A stretch of 28,557 nt of DNA from Chara braunii (Eukaryota > Streptophyta > Charophyceae > Charales > Characeae), in contig BFEA01000303.1 in NCBI GenBank assembly GCA_003427395.1, positions 514,104 to 542,660 of the forward strand, given 5' to 3'. A model generated the notes under the pieces. It searched no databases. It was not told the DNA's origin and saw only the letters and a program-made list of their open reading frames with translations. Made by a program: the position numbers and the translations under genes. The stretch's first letter is position 1. Every line of letters starts with the position of its first letter. Positions 18,983 to 28,557 of this stretch are shown here, piece after piece.

Positions 18983-19787
18983 CCGACATTTTTGAGGAGT
19001 CAATAAGCCTTATTTCGTTTTATCCCATTCAAAACTTGGTTTGGTGCATCTCCCTTTCATTATTCATATATCAGAACTCATGCGTAAATGTTACATCGTA
19101 ATAAGATAGTAAGGACCTCGTTAGACACTCCTCGGCGCGTCCTCGGGCCCCGAGAATGAATCCTCAGAATTTTTTTAAGTTTTTAGAGTCGTTGTTCCAC
19201 CTGTCCTCGGAGAAGTGCTCCGAAGACGAATCCTTGGGGCGGTTCCACGGCCCGTTTCATAATATTACAGACGGTCGCGGGAGGGTTTGTCCGTCCTCTG
19301 GTTCGGGATGTCCGTGATGAGGGTCCATGGTCCAGGAGGTGCATGGCGGCGTCGCTTCACGGGCCGTGGAAGTGGACGTCCCGAACGTGGGAAATGGCGG
19401 TTTCGAAATATGAAATTCGAATTCCCACGCGTGCATGACGACGCCGACGCGACGGAGCGGGGCGTTGGTGGGCAGGGCAGGGCACGACGCGCAGGGTTTG
19501 GTGGTCCTCGTTTGTTTCCATCGCCTCCCATACTTGAAGGGTGTGGGGTGACGACGGTTGTCATTGTTGTCGACACGCAAAACCGACGACGCACACAATC
19601 GGTCTGCGGTGGGCATGTGTGTTCGCGTTTCCGTGGCCACGACGTCGGCGGCGGCGGGACACATCCGTGGGCACATCCCTCGGGAGGGGTTGCAGCGCGT
19701 GAATCGCAGGCGTGTCTTGTTTCGGAGTCGGTGTCATTGGAGGTGATCGTGCGGCGGCGGGCTTCGTGTCCAGGCTGGAAGGAAGCG
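18983..19787. other. Unassigned sequence before the transposase
   Basis: The first part is AT-rich. From about 19260 it becomes strongly GC-rich with CpG-dense sequence. Long open frames appear on both strands here, which is what GC-rich sequence does by chance; none has a recognisable domain. It may include the 5' part of the Harbinger element. Confidence 0.5.
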
Positions 19788-21125
19788 ATGGACGGTGGCG
19801 GTGATGGTTGTCGTGGAGTGTTGTCGTCGGCGGAGAAGACGGCGGTTGCAGCTGCTGTGCTTGCCGTTGTGATCCGCAGCCAGATTGAGAGAACGCCAGG
19901 GACGACGAAGGCCAGGCTTTCTGCGCGTCGGCAGAGGCTGCTCGTGCAGAGGGTGGTGGACGCCCCGGATTGCATCCGCACTTCGGAGGCCGTCTTCCAG
20001 CTCCGTGCCACAGTCGGGTGTGGTGTCGTTCCCCCGGCGACGCCTCGATGGTGGATGAAGCGCAGCACAGGGGGCACTTGGGAGGACTTGCGGGTCTGCG
20101 ACGATGCGAGTGAGGACTACTTCCGAAAAAGCTTCGCATGCCTAGGTGAGTTTTCATGGAGATCAACGAAGCTTGCGTTCCACATCTCCAAAGACAGGTT
20201 ACCTTCTACAGGGAACCGCTGCAGCCGGAGCAGATCGTCATGTACTCGCTGTACCGGTGGGCGACAGGAGAGACGTATCACATCAGCACATCGCTGTTCG
20301 GCGTGGGGAGAGCCTCTGAAATAATCGTGGTGTGCGATCCCCGTTGCTTCGGGTATAAGGGACAAGAGATCGTGGCCAACTGGGGTGCGGAAACATGTCG
20401 TGCTGCGGGCATTCCTGGACAAGGGGTTCCCGAACTGCCACGGAGCAGTCGATTGCAGACACATCTACGTCGACAAACCGGCGAACACGCCCAGCGAGAA
20501 CTACTTCGACCGCAAACACCGTTTCTCCGTGGTCGCAGCGGTGATGGTCGACCTCAATCTGCGCATTCTGGACCTTTTCGTTGGGTATCCGGGGAGTTGC
20601 CACGACATCAGGATCATGCAGCTATCCAGCCTGTCCAGGCGCGTGGAAGACGGGACGCTGTTCCGTGGGCCACCTGTGACGTTGTCGGGTGGGGTGAGAA
20701 TCAACGGGTACATCCTGGGCGACAACGGGTACCCTCCATCGGAATGGGTGGTGGTCCCGTAAAGAGGAATCAATCAATATCCCGATGAGGAACGATTGGA
20801 CATGAAGCAGAAGGTCGCCAGAGGGGCTGTGGAGAGAGCGTTCGGCAGGTTGAAGAGCATGTGGAGGTTGTTCCTGGGAACTCACAAGACGAACCTGGAC
20901 ACTCTGCCTCAACAATTTACCGCGGTCTGCATTCTGCACAACATTCTTCTCGATGCAGGGATAGAGTTCGACGAGAATCTGCTATGGGAAGTGGACCGCA
21001 ATGGTGTGTGACGACGTGTGGATCTGGGAATTCAACTTCCCCCCCAGCCAGTGAGCAATGCCACTTCAACAGACGAGCCGCCCGCACTTCGACACGCTTT
21101 GCCGGAGCGAATGAAACACTCGTGA
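19788..21125 (+). pseudogene. PIF/Harbinger transposase (HARBI1-like, DDE_Tnp_4), broken
   Basis: Harbinger transposases cut and rejoin DNA with a DDE domain and normally need a Myb-like partner, not seen here. I take the ATG at 19788. Segments in order: TGGTWEDLRVCDDASEDYFR; EINEACVPHLQRQVTFYREP and MYSLYRWATGETY (helical domain); VVLRAFLDKGFPNCHGAVDC with catalytic Asp at 20451; YPGSCHDIRIMQL with Asp at 20604; GDNGYPPSEW; and GAVERAFGRLKSMWR with Glu at 20832; then ILHNILLDAG. Lesions: a frameshift near 20130, TGA at 20147, a frameshift back near 20340, TAA at 20760 and TGA at 21009. The domain order is complete, so decay is by point changes and small indels. The C-terminus reads to TGA at 21123. 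Confidence 0.88.
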
Positions 21126-22122
21126 TCCGCAATGTCGCTATCGTCGTCAGCCTTCTCCTACTTCTTCATGTGTGCGAACTGCAGGCTTCTCTTATCCATC
21201 GAGCCACCGTCGATTACTTAAAACACGGTGATGGTCTGTCGAGTTCCATCGTCTTCGTGAAGGTGGTTCAGATCGTGTACGGTGTCTTCTTTCGCAGTTC
21301 CACGCGGTGCATGGACAGTGCACTGTTTTTGGCGATCCTCGATCATCGGGGTGGTTGTTCGTCGTGTCGATGACTGCTGCAGTCCGTCCACTGTGGCGGG
21401 TTCGGTATTTGGGTAGTGTCTTCTTTCCAGGGTAGGTGTCGACGTGCGTCCATCGACGGAGGGGCAGTGGACAGGTCGAGTGGAGGGTTGGGATGTCGGT
21501 GAGTGGCATTGGTGACGGCGTCGGGGATAGAGGTCCTGTGTGTGTACGTCGTCGTGCGTTGTTGCTTTTGCTACCTGCAGAGAGGACTTGTCTCGCCTTA
21601 CTAGCGGTGGTCAAAGCTTTCGTATATTTCAGATTTTTTTAACTATGAATTTCTTCCGTAAGATTTTTTTCGGTTTGAGTTCAACACTGTGTATCCTTTT
21701 GCATGCAAAGGATCATTCTGTCGTCTGCCGATTTCGATGTTGTTCATGGATGCCATTCGAGGCTTTGCATTTCTTCATCTGCTTCGTCAGTGCATTCGTG
21801 TTCAAAAAACAAAAATGATTGGAAAACAAGTTGGTGGATAAAGAAGACGGAAGCAAATACTTGAATGGCATCGCAAAATCGCATCTACTTACCCGGTTAC
21901 ACGTAGTCATGAGACTGCCCAAGACGACGTGAGGATGCCGCGTGAAACAAGCATTCAAACAGCAATACAAATGAAGCGTATGAAAAACAGTTCGCATCAT
22001 GTACACATTGCAATATCATTATATCACACATCACAACCGAAACCCGGTTGCGCAATCAACCCAGTATTCAATGTCTTGAACCATTGTGCCCAATGGTGAG
22101 AGCACATCAAACTAAACAACTT

Positions 22123-22125
<3 letters not shown>
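21126..22125. other. Unassigned sequence after the transposase
   Basis: No gene, RNA or clear repeat was seen. The start is GC-rich like the transposase and the end is AT-richer. The 3' end of the Harbinger element is probably inside, but I could not find matching terminal inverted repeats. Confidence 0.5.

Positions 22126-22165
<40 letters not shown>
22126..22165. repeat. CT microsatellite, 20 units
   Basis: This is an uninterrupted (CT)n run of 40 bp. Confidence 0.95.
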
Positions 22166-22166
<1 letters not shown>

Positions 22167-22334
22167 ACCACCTCTTTTTATTTAACTTCCCTCGTTGGCC
22201 GAACGTCATGGCGATCCAATGCAAAGTGAAGTAAACGACAGCAACACTGTGCACAGTCACAACCGGAATCGTGGGCGACAAGCGGGGATGGCGCGACACG
22301 CACTCCATGGGCGACCCGAAAGGCGATATTCGCA

Positions 22335-22473
22335 TGCACTGCGGAGTTGACGACGGTCGACGGTATGCAAAATGGGGAGCTTTCTTCCTCGCCGCTCGCG
22401 CACGCCCCCTTGCACTGCGGAGTTGGCGACGGTCGACGGTATGCAAAATAAGGAGCTTTCTTCCTCGCCGCTC
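22335..22473 (+). repeat. Two direct copies of a 63-bp unit
   Basis: 22335-22397 and 22411-22473 match with three differences (period 76 bp). Both start TGCACTGCGGAGTTG and end TTCTTCCTCGCCGCTC. A smaller repeat, GGAGGACCTTCAGGGCGA, follows at 22475 and 22522. Confidence 0.92.
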
Positions 22474-23559
22474 AGGAGGACCTTCAGGGCGATTCGGGCT
22501 ATCTACCCCTCGGACGGACGGAGGAGGACCTTCAGGGCGAGCCTATTGCAGACTTTCGCCTGTGATGACCTGATCCCGACCGTGGAGGGCTTGCGACGAA
22601 TTACAAGGGGGGAACGGGAGAGCTTGGTAGCCTTCACCCGTAGGTTCAAGCGCCTGTCCCAAGCCCTAGTGGATAGGGGGATGCTATTAGAAGTAGATAG
22701 GTGCGTGATGTTCATGCTGCACCTACCCGAGGAAAAAAGGAAAGAGGTCCTTGAGAAGGCCCTGAGGGATTCCGCCAATTTCGAGAAAGTCGCCGAGGTG
22801 GTTTTCACAAGGGGAGGAGTAGATGTGAGGGAGTACATGAAAGAGACCTTGGACATGGCACTCCGCAAAATGCGAGGCATGCGGAACGATGGTCCCAGGG
22901 GGAGCGATAGACCGCCCCCGGGTCCACCTGTTACCTGGTGGGGAGAACGGCCGACCGGATGGAGAAACGAATCGAGTGGCCAAGGAGGTTGGAGGAACGA
23001 CATGGAGATGGGGGGGAATCGTGGTTCTGATTGGGGGGGTTCCCATTGGAAGGATGCTTGGGATGGAAGGTGGGGAGACGCCCCTCAAGCAAGGGCTTCT
23101 GGGCCACGACCGGAGGTTAGGGCGCCACCACCGCCAGCACCTCTACCACCGGCTCCGCCGGCGCCTATAGCGGCAGCCACGCAAGGGGGTCCGCGTCCCA
23201 ACAACCCACAAGCCCCAAGCGGGTGTGTCTACTGTAATGAAGAAAATCACATCAAAAGGGATTGCCCTTATCTCACAGAGGCCTTAAGGTTGGGAGTGGT
23301 CAAGCTGAATAAGAACAAGTGGGTTGTGTGGGGGGATAGCGGAGAGGCGGTCTCCTTTTACCCATCAATGAAGGTGAACGTGGACAAGAGGATGGCCCTC
23401 CAGGAGGCCAGGCTGGGGAAGAAACCGGAAATCGGGATCTCCTCCAACACAGCTCATATCCAAATGATGGAGTCACCAGGGGGGTCTCCATTAGGGAACC
23501 CAACGTGTCAAGCATTAAGTTCACAGAAACCCAGCCCGAGGAAGAGAGGTCTTGCCTAA
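22474..23559 (+). pseudogene. Gag with CCHC zinc knuckle, N-terminally incomplete
   Basis: Gag forms the particle and binds element RNA. From about 22555 the frame reads ACDDLIPTVEGLRRITRGER and RFKRLSQALVDRGMLLEVDR, a helical capsid-like region of the retrotransposon gag type. Next comes a Trp/Gly/Arg-rich segment, a Pro/Ala-rich linker (PPPPAPLPPAPPAPI), and one canonical zinc knuckle C-X2-C-X4-H-X4-C at 23224-23265 (CVYCNEENHIKRDC). The part before 22555 is unreliable: a different frame reads AAQEDLQGDSGYLPL and EEDLQGE there, which may be the original. The frame ends at 23559, but coding similarity passes into the next frame from about 23463, which points to a 1-nt loss rather than programmed shifting. 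Confidence 0.8.
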
Positions 23560-24634
23560 GGGTGAGAACGCAGGTTAGGACCGAGACGTCCGAGAGCCAA
23601 GCGAGCGTGACGGAAGGTACGGAAGTAAGGAGCGGCGACAATGACCAACCGATGGCCGATGCAAAAGCGATGGAGGAAAAGAAGGAAAAGCGCACCTCAC
23701 CCAAATCGCCTAAAAAGAGGGGTCCTAAAAAGTTCGAAATGAAGTGCACTCCAGATGAGATAGGCACGGTAGCCCCCCTTAGGAGGACCCCGATGCAGCC
23801 TATGCAGTGCACACTTTTGGAATATCTAGTCGCCAGCAAAAGCGCCAGGGAAGAACTCCTAAGCATCACGAGGAAGGCAAGAGTCCCGCTCGCAGGGGGA
23901 CCCAAAATGCGGGTGGAAGGTCCAACCAAGGAAGAAGTACAGGCCTCCCGCATTACCATGGAGGAACTACCTGCCAATTTTTTCTCGGGAGAAGAGGCCA
24001 GGAAATTCTATGTGTTAGGTAGCAGCCAGCTCCAAGCAGTGGTAAGTGGGAAGAAAATGAGGGCTCTAGTGGAGAATGGTTCCGAGTCTACGGTGTGTAG
24101 GGACTTCATCGCGCGGGAGCTGGGTTTGGAGATAGATTGAGTGGTATCGATGTCAATGGTAGTGGCTGACAACAAGCTGCAACCGGCGGAAGGGGTGTGT
24201 CATAGCCCCGTAATTGAAGTCGCGGGCGTAGAGGTCCCGGTCCCGGTCTTTTTAGTAAAGAGTGCTCCTCCGAATTGATCCTCGGAAGGACCTGGTTGAG
24301 CGCAGTACACGCGACCACGGTGGATTTGCCTGATGGAAGTCAGACCCTCTCGATCCAAAATCTTGATGGAATCCGAGTGGTCCTGAAGACTGTAGACACG
24401 CAAGATGAACGCAACCGGACCAGCATTGCTAGACGCAAGGGGAGTCAGTCGAGGGTGTGCCGAGTTCGTCTGGAGGAGGTGCCCTTGGCGGATAGGGGAC
24501 CCAAGGGGGACCAACTGGAGGTCGAGGACGTAGGGGATAGGGTTGTGATTAACGGTATGGGGTACGAGAAGGAGGACGAGGGGGAGGAGTTCGGAGGGTG
24601 CGTGAGTATGTCTTTTTTGGAGGTATCCCCCTAG
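23463..24634 (+). pseudogene. Retropepsin region with altered active site
   Basis: This part links gag to RT. A Lys/Glu-rich segment (EEKKEKRTSPKSPKKRGPKK) precedes the protease. The protease shows FYVLGSSQLQAVVSGKKMRA, then LVENGSESTV where D-S/T-G is expected; the catalytic position is Glu (GAG at 24072) instead of Asp. The flap-side end, LILGRTWLSAV, is found in another frame at 24275, after TGA at 24138 and a frameshift. After it comes an acidic, poorly conserved stretch to 24634. In retropepsins the catalytic Asp cannot be replaced without loss of activity, so this copy is inactive. Confidence 0.72.
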
Positions 24635-24639
24635 CCGGC

Positions 24640-26961
24640 GGAATTAAGAAGCACAAAACTGTGGCGGAGAAAGTAAAACCCGCCGCGGTCAGCCGGGATA
24701 GAACGGGGGAAGCTACAATATCGAAGGAGTAGATAGTTGATATCATCTAGAAAAGGAAAGAGACGGAAGGGCAAAGGATAACGATCGATAGATTGACCAA
24801 AATGGATATAGGAGATGGGAACCTCACGGAGGAAGAGAAGGGGTTCATAGCAATGACCCTCAGGGGGTGCGATAAGGCCATCGCCTTTGATGACTCGGAG
24901 AAGGGGAGGATCGACCCAAGGTACGCTAAGTCGGCCCAGATCCACACGGTCCCGCACGTGCCTTGGAAGGATAGGCCCCAATGGAAGTACACTCAAAAGG
25001 AGAAGGAGGAAATGGTGGCTTTTATCAAGGAAACGATTAGGACGTTCGTTGCGGAACCTTGCGAGAGTGCCTACTCCAATAAGTGGTTCTTTCTAAGAAA
25101 AGGGGGTAGCAACAAACAGCGATGGATTCAAAACCTCCAGAGGACCAATGCGGTCACCATAAGGGACGTGGGATCTATATACGAGGCCGACTTGCTAGTG
25201 GAAGGGTCGGCAGGTCGCTCGATATACTCGATCTGCGATCTCTTCTCTAGGTATGACGAAATCCCCCTAGACTATCGCGATAGGCATATGACCGCCATGC
25301 ACACGCCGCAAGGGTTGGTCCAAATGATGGTGGTACCAATGGGCTGGACGAATGGGGTAGCGGTGTTCCAACGGGCCATAATTGCAGTCCTCAAGGAATT
25401 CATACCGGATAAGGTAGAGGTCTTCCTAGATGACTTTCCGATAAAAGGACTGGTCGAGCGAGACGAGACAGAGGTTTTTACCGGAGCGAGGAAGTTTGTG
25501 GTGGACCACATGAGCGACGTCAGGGACGTCCTTGTGAAACTGGACGACGCAAATCTCACGGTAAGCGGGACTGAAAGAATCCAGCGAGAGGCGCTGGGGT
25601 ATTGCTTACGGGGAGGCCATCTCTTCAAAAGGCCCACCAAGTTTGCGATACCCATGAGGGTACTGTGCGATCCGGAGGAGAGAAGGGCGGTCATAGAGGA
25701 GTTACACGATGGGGTCATTGGAGGTCATAGGGGGGTGAAGGGTACTTTCGATAAAGTCCGTAGGCTTTATTGGTGGGACGGGAAATACACGGAAGTGGAA
25801 AAGTACTCTTCCACATGTGAGGCTTGCCAGAAGAGGGCTACACTTCGATACAAGGAACCCTTGGTTCCGTCGCTTCCCACGGCTCCGGGCGAGAAGGTCC
25901 ATGTTGACTTAGTGACCATGCCAAAGGGGATCGGCGGACTTCGGTATATAATCAACTCCCGGGATGACCTCGCGGGATTCGTAGAGGCAAAGGCCGTTAA
26001 GAAGAAGACGGCAGAGGAGGTAAGTGGATTTCTCCTTAAATATATCGCGCGGTATGGATGTGTCGGGAGAATAGTCATGGATAGGGGCGGAGAGTTCTTG
26101 AGCCGAAAGGTGAAGGCATTATTGGAAAAGGCAGGGATCGGGGCGACCTATACGACCGCTTATCACCCCCAGAGCAATGCACCGGTAGAAAGGGGGCACC
26201 AGACGCTTGTGGACGCTCTGGCGAAATGATGCAAAGGCAGCGCGGAACAGTGGCCGAGATACTTGCGGTACGCGGTTTGGACCGATAATATCATAGTCAA
26301 GTCCAGTACGGGATACCCTCCTTACACCCTTTGGTTCGGTAGGCATTGTCCCCTGCCCATCGAATTCCACATCGAAACTTGGACGAGTGTCTCATGGAAA
26401 ACCAACATGACCCGGAATGAACTGTTGGAGGCACGAATCCAACAAATAGCTGAGAATTTGGATACCGGTGTAACCGAGGGGGGAGAGAACATCGAGAGAG
26501 AGAGGGTGAAAGGAAAAGATAGGTGGGACAAAAATCTGCGGGTCCAAAAGGCGCCGATAGGGGTTGACGACCTAGTGCTAATGTATGATTCGTCACTAGA
26601 AAAGACCTGGAGCCGGAAATTGGCAAACCGATCGATGGGGCCGTATAAGGTCCTAAAGAGATTGGATGGGGGGGCTTACATGCTCGCGGAATTAGATGGG
26701 AGTAGGCTACGGGATCCTGTCGCAGGGGTTCGTCTCAAAATCTTCCGATCACGAGAGACACTTGGGGAAGAGCCGAGACAGAAAGGAAAAGAAACTATTG
26801 ACACAGAGGTGAGCATAACCCACGAAAAAGGGGAGACCTCCAAACAAGGCGCCTTTTCTCCACCCCTAAGGAAAGTGTATATGTCCGGAAAAGTGCCCTA
26901 CCAAAGACCCCTAGGAAGAAGAAACGACCGAGGGAGGATGACGGAGATACTGACTGATTAA
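24640..26961 (+). pseudogene. Reverse transcriptase joined directly to integrase, RNase H missing
   Basis: One frame, with two TAG before the likely Met at 24802 and one TGA at 26227. Counting from 24793: RT fingers SNKWFFLRKGG (95-105), motif A SICDLFSRYDEIPL (Asp149), VPMGWTNGVAVFQRA (181-195), motif C VEVFLDDF (Asp213, Asp214) and thumb start DVLVKLDDANLTVSGT (245-260). Integrase follows at once: GHLFKRPTKFAIPMR, an HHCC finger (His305, His312, Cys342, Cys345), and a DD35E core (Asp372, Asp430, Glu466 in PQSNAPVERGHQ). After the TGA the frame continues with GYPPYTLWFGRHCPLPIEF and a GPYKVLKRLDGGAYMLAELD module (GPY/F). The connection and RNase H domains, normally 300 or more residues, are absent without a frame break, so an in-frame deletion near 25570 is likely. 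Confidence 0.85.
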
Positions 26962-27089
26962 GGAAACGAAGGTTGAACGAAAGGAGGAATGCGTCAAGAA
27001 AGGCCCTGCGACTCAAACGTGAGAGAGAGGAGAGAAAACGGAAGAGAGAGTGGCGTGAGAAGAGGACGAGGAGACGGAGACGGACGTAA
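26886..27089 (+). pseudogene. Basic C-terminal tail of Pol in a shifted frame
   Basis: After the GPY/F module the coding signal moves by one frame. The frame ending in TAA at 27087 reads LPKTPRKKKRPREDDGDTD, a TGA (26955), then LRKRRLNERRNASRK, LKREREERKRKREWREKR and TRRRRRT. The PRKKKRPRE block resembles a classical nuclear localisation signal, which fits an integrase C-terminus. The purine-rich plus strand makes basic and acidic residues likely by chance, so the reading is plausible, not proven. Confidence 0.5.
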
Positions 27090-27628
27090 AAAGGGGGAGG
27101 GGAATGGTGTACCATAGTTAGGAAAACGTGTTCTGGGAAAGGTAATATGTCGAAGGGAAAGTTGTACCATAATATACCATAGTTAGAGAAACGGGTGTCG
27201 TAAGGGGCAATGAGTCGTAGTCCTGAGAGGATATTGTGCCATAGACCGGTGTCATAGGGTAGGGATGTGTCGTGGGTCATGGATGGCGTCGTGACGAAAC
27301 AGTAGGGTCAAGTCCAGTAAGAAGAAAAGGACAACGTGATCTAACCGAGGAAATGGGTTGGGACGTGAGAAACCTTCATTGGGTAAACATTGGGCGAGGG
27401 GGAACGGTTAAAAAGAAAGGGGTCACGAAAAAGACTCGCTGGGGACGGCGAGAATTAGGGTGTGGGCTGGTTGTCGGGCGGCTGCCCAGCAGCCAAGGGT
27501 ACTTCCTGAAAAAAAAAAAAAAAAACTCGGTCTTTGTTGCTTAATTTTGCATGGTTTGGACGCCTGATTGCCTGAGACTGATGGGTTTCAAGGGACTTCG
27601 GGGGTCTAGAGGCCCCGTGCTAACGATT
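27090..27628. other. Noncoding 3' region of the Ty3-type element or flank
   Basis: No gene. A TACCATAGTTAG(G/A) word with following AAACG recurs at 27110 and 27175. An uninterrupted A17 run lies at 27509-27525, preceded by a small GGGCGGCTGCCC hairpin. The run could be the tail of an inserted retrocopy, but I see no body for one. Confidence 0.5.
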
Positions 27629-27656
27629 GAGAAAGGGCGAGAGAGGGGGGCAATGT
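27629..27656 (+). promoter_or_regulatory. Possible polypurine tract and LTR start
   Basis: GAGAAAGGGCGAGAGAGGGG and two further G (one C within 22 bases) is followed by CAA and TGTAGGCC. A purine tract next to TG is the usual left edge of a 3' LTR. No matching 5' LTR is visible, so this rests on position and pattern alone. Confidence 0.3.
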
Positions 27657-28352
27657 AGGCCGTAAAGAGGGAGAGGGCGGAGTGCAAGAATCCGAGTGTT
27701 TGGGGGTTTGGTCCGGAGTCCGACAGGAAGGAGACAGATTCTGTGCGGTGGCTTGAAGAACCGAAGGGCAGAGGGATAAAGTGAGGACTTAAGAAGTGAC
27801 TAAGGATGGTGATGTGAATACTTTACGGTATCTATGTGACCCGGCGCCTACCCAAGGGTGGAACTAGGGGATCCGGGCGGCCTACATTGAAAGGCCAAGA
27901 ACCCCCAGCAGGAGGCATGAAATCAGGTCAACCCGGGGAGATGACGACCTCGACTCTGGGAGCACCCGGCTTGGTACGGACTGAGGGCGATGGAGGCGAC
28001 CAATTTCGGAAGAGCTCGGGCCGAAGCGGTGATGGGGACGAGTCACACTTACGGGAGCGGGAGTTTTGAATGGCAGGGTACTTCAACAAACAAAGGAATG
28101 ACGGTAGGGGTTTATAATTGGAATCGGTTAAAGCTACGGAGTAGGGCAGGCGAAGGAAGCTAGGGGGTTGGACCCCGATAAAGAGGGGGAGATATATCAA
28201 GCAAGTGAGGGTCTAGGGTATGGCGGAAGAAAAGGGAAATGAGAAAATGGGGGGGTTCTATTCATAGCCACAACCGATCGGAGGTGCCAAGAGAAAGGGT
28301 GTTCACAGATAGGTAACCAACTTGGCGGTGGCTGCAACCGGTATCTGCATCA
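27657..28352. other. Unassigned G-rich sequence, possibly LTR
   Basis: I see no supported gene. Frames of up to 90 codons on either strand look like chance openings in purine-rich DNA. If the polypurine tract is real, this would be the U3 part of the 3' LTR. Confidence 0.4.
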
Positions 28353-28557
28353 GTGGGAATGAACCTGGGCCTGGTATGCAGGCCGATACTTTCACGAATT
28401 ATTTGGTCTAAGGGACAGGCCTGTGAACACGTTTCTTGATGATTGTCCTGAAGTACGATCTAATGGCACTCTCGACAGTTGGGATGAACCAGGGTCTGGT
28501 ATGCAGACAGATACTTTCACGAATTATTTGGCCTGAGGGGCAGGCCTGTACACACGT
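28353..28557. repeat. 125-bp-period repeat at the window end
   Basis: GATACTTTCACGAATTATTT occurs at 28385 and 28510. Matches extend from GGGAATGAACC to CAGGCCTGTGAACACGT in copy 1, and from GGGATGAACC to CAGGCCTGTACACACGT in copy 2. The two copies are about 80 bp each with a unique 45-bp spacer. More units may follow beyond the window. Confidence 0.9.

Larger units (their letters stand above)
22474..27089 (+). mobile_element. Ty3-type LTR retrotransposon coding region, decayed
   Basis: The order gag, zinc knuckle, protease, RT, integrase is that of Ty3/gypsy elements. The parts were probably one long frame. Now it runs through frames shifted near 23470, 24200-24270, 24640 and 26880, with stops at 24138, 24728-24760 (two TAG), 26227 and 26955. 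The 5' end of gag and the 5' LTR are not visible, and the left border is uncertain. No pair of LTRs could be matched inside the window. Confidence 0.85.

Noticed and set aside
19249-19272. GGCCCGTTTCATAATATTAC as the Harbinger left terminal repeat
   Set aside because: It resembles PIF/Harbinger ends, but no reverse complement was found downstream and the flank is not a TWA-type duplication.
19265-20324. Long overlapping open frames on both strands as separate genes
   Set aside because: The region is very GC-rich, so stops are rare by chance. Only the plus-strand part from 19788 shows a recognised domain.
23505-23559. Programmed -1 frameshift between gag and protease
   Set aside because: No slippery heptamer was seen in the overlap. 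The frame of the protease part reads as coding already upstream of the overlap, so a 1-nt deletion explains it better.
25558-25570. CGGTAAGC as a splice donor explaining the missing RNase H
   Set aside because: The GTAAGC is still present in the DNA and the frame continues through it, so splicing followed by retroposition would not leave this sequence.
27509-27525. A17 run as the tail of a retrocopy
   Set aside because: No recognisable body or target-site duplication lies before it.

Overview
The window is eukaryotic and consists almost entirely of mobile elements and their debris. I see no intact protein-coding gene and no convincing host gene. The mixture (plant-type LINEs with an ORF1 zinc knuckle and an ORF2 of the AP-endonuclease/RT/zinc-binding type, a HARBI1-like Harbinger transposase, a Ty3-type retroelement, a hammerhead ribozyme repeat and tandem satellite) fits a large, repeat-rich streptophyte genome. 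My best guess is a charophyte alga of the Chara type; this rests on remembered family resemblance, not on a search.

Layout. 1-240: a repeat carrying a hammerhead ribozyme core, followed by its own perfect 83-bp inverted copy. 295-9317 (+): a full-length but inactive LINE framed by an 11-bp target-site duplication (TSD). It has a long 5' UTR with two tandem monomers, ORF1 (one nonsense codon), ORF2 (several lesions), a 3' UTR with a terminal hairpin, and an A-rich tail. A 532-bp hAT-like MITE with an 8-bp TSD sits inside ORF2. 9638 to about 12390 (-): a 5'-truncated second LINE with a 50-nt poly(A) tail. 12396-12660: microsatellite and a second, decayed cluster of the hammerhead repeat. 12672-13480 (-): one or two LINE 3'-end fragments. 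13104-13882: degenerate repeats. 13883-16194: nothing recognised. 16195-17015: a satellite of about 210 bp. 17016-19787: no gene recognised, except a 93-codon open stretch at 18162 whose DNA has a degenerate second copy near 18796. 19788-21125 (+): a Harbinger transposase pseudogene. 22474-27089 (+): a decayed Ty3-type gag-protease-RT-integrase unit without RNase H, with a basic C-terminal tail. 27090-28557: possible LTR or unknown sequence ending in a 125-bp-period repeat.

How the parts relate. The insertions are nested. If the two LINEs are removed, the two hammerhead clusters lie only about 0.43 kb apart, a spacing compatible with a small retrozyme-like or Penelope-like element that LINEs later invaded. 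The two LINEs, although diverged and in opposite orientation, share a 3'-terminal hairpin (GGGAC, 6-bp stem, 7-nt CCCGSTT loop). A third copy nearby carries it too, and two stem pairs differ by compensatory changes. This is the strongest sign in the window of a conserved functional RNA, probably the mark used by the LINE reverse transcriptase.
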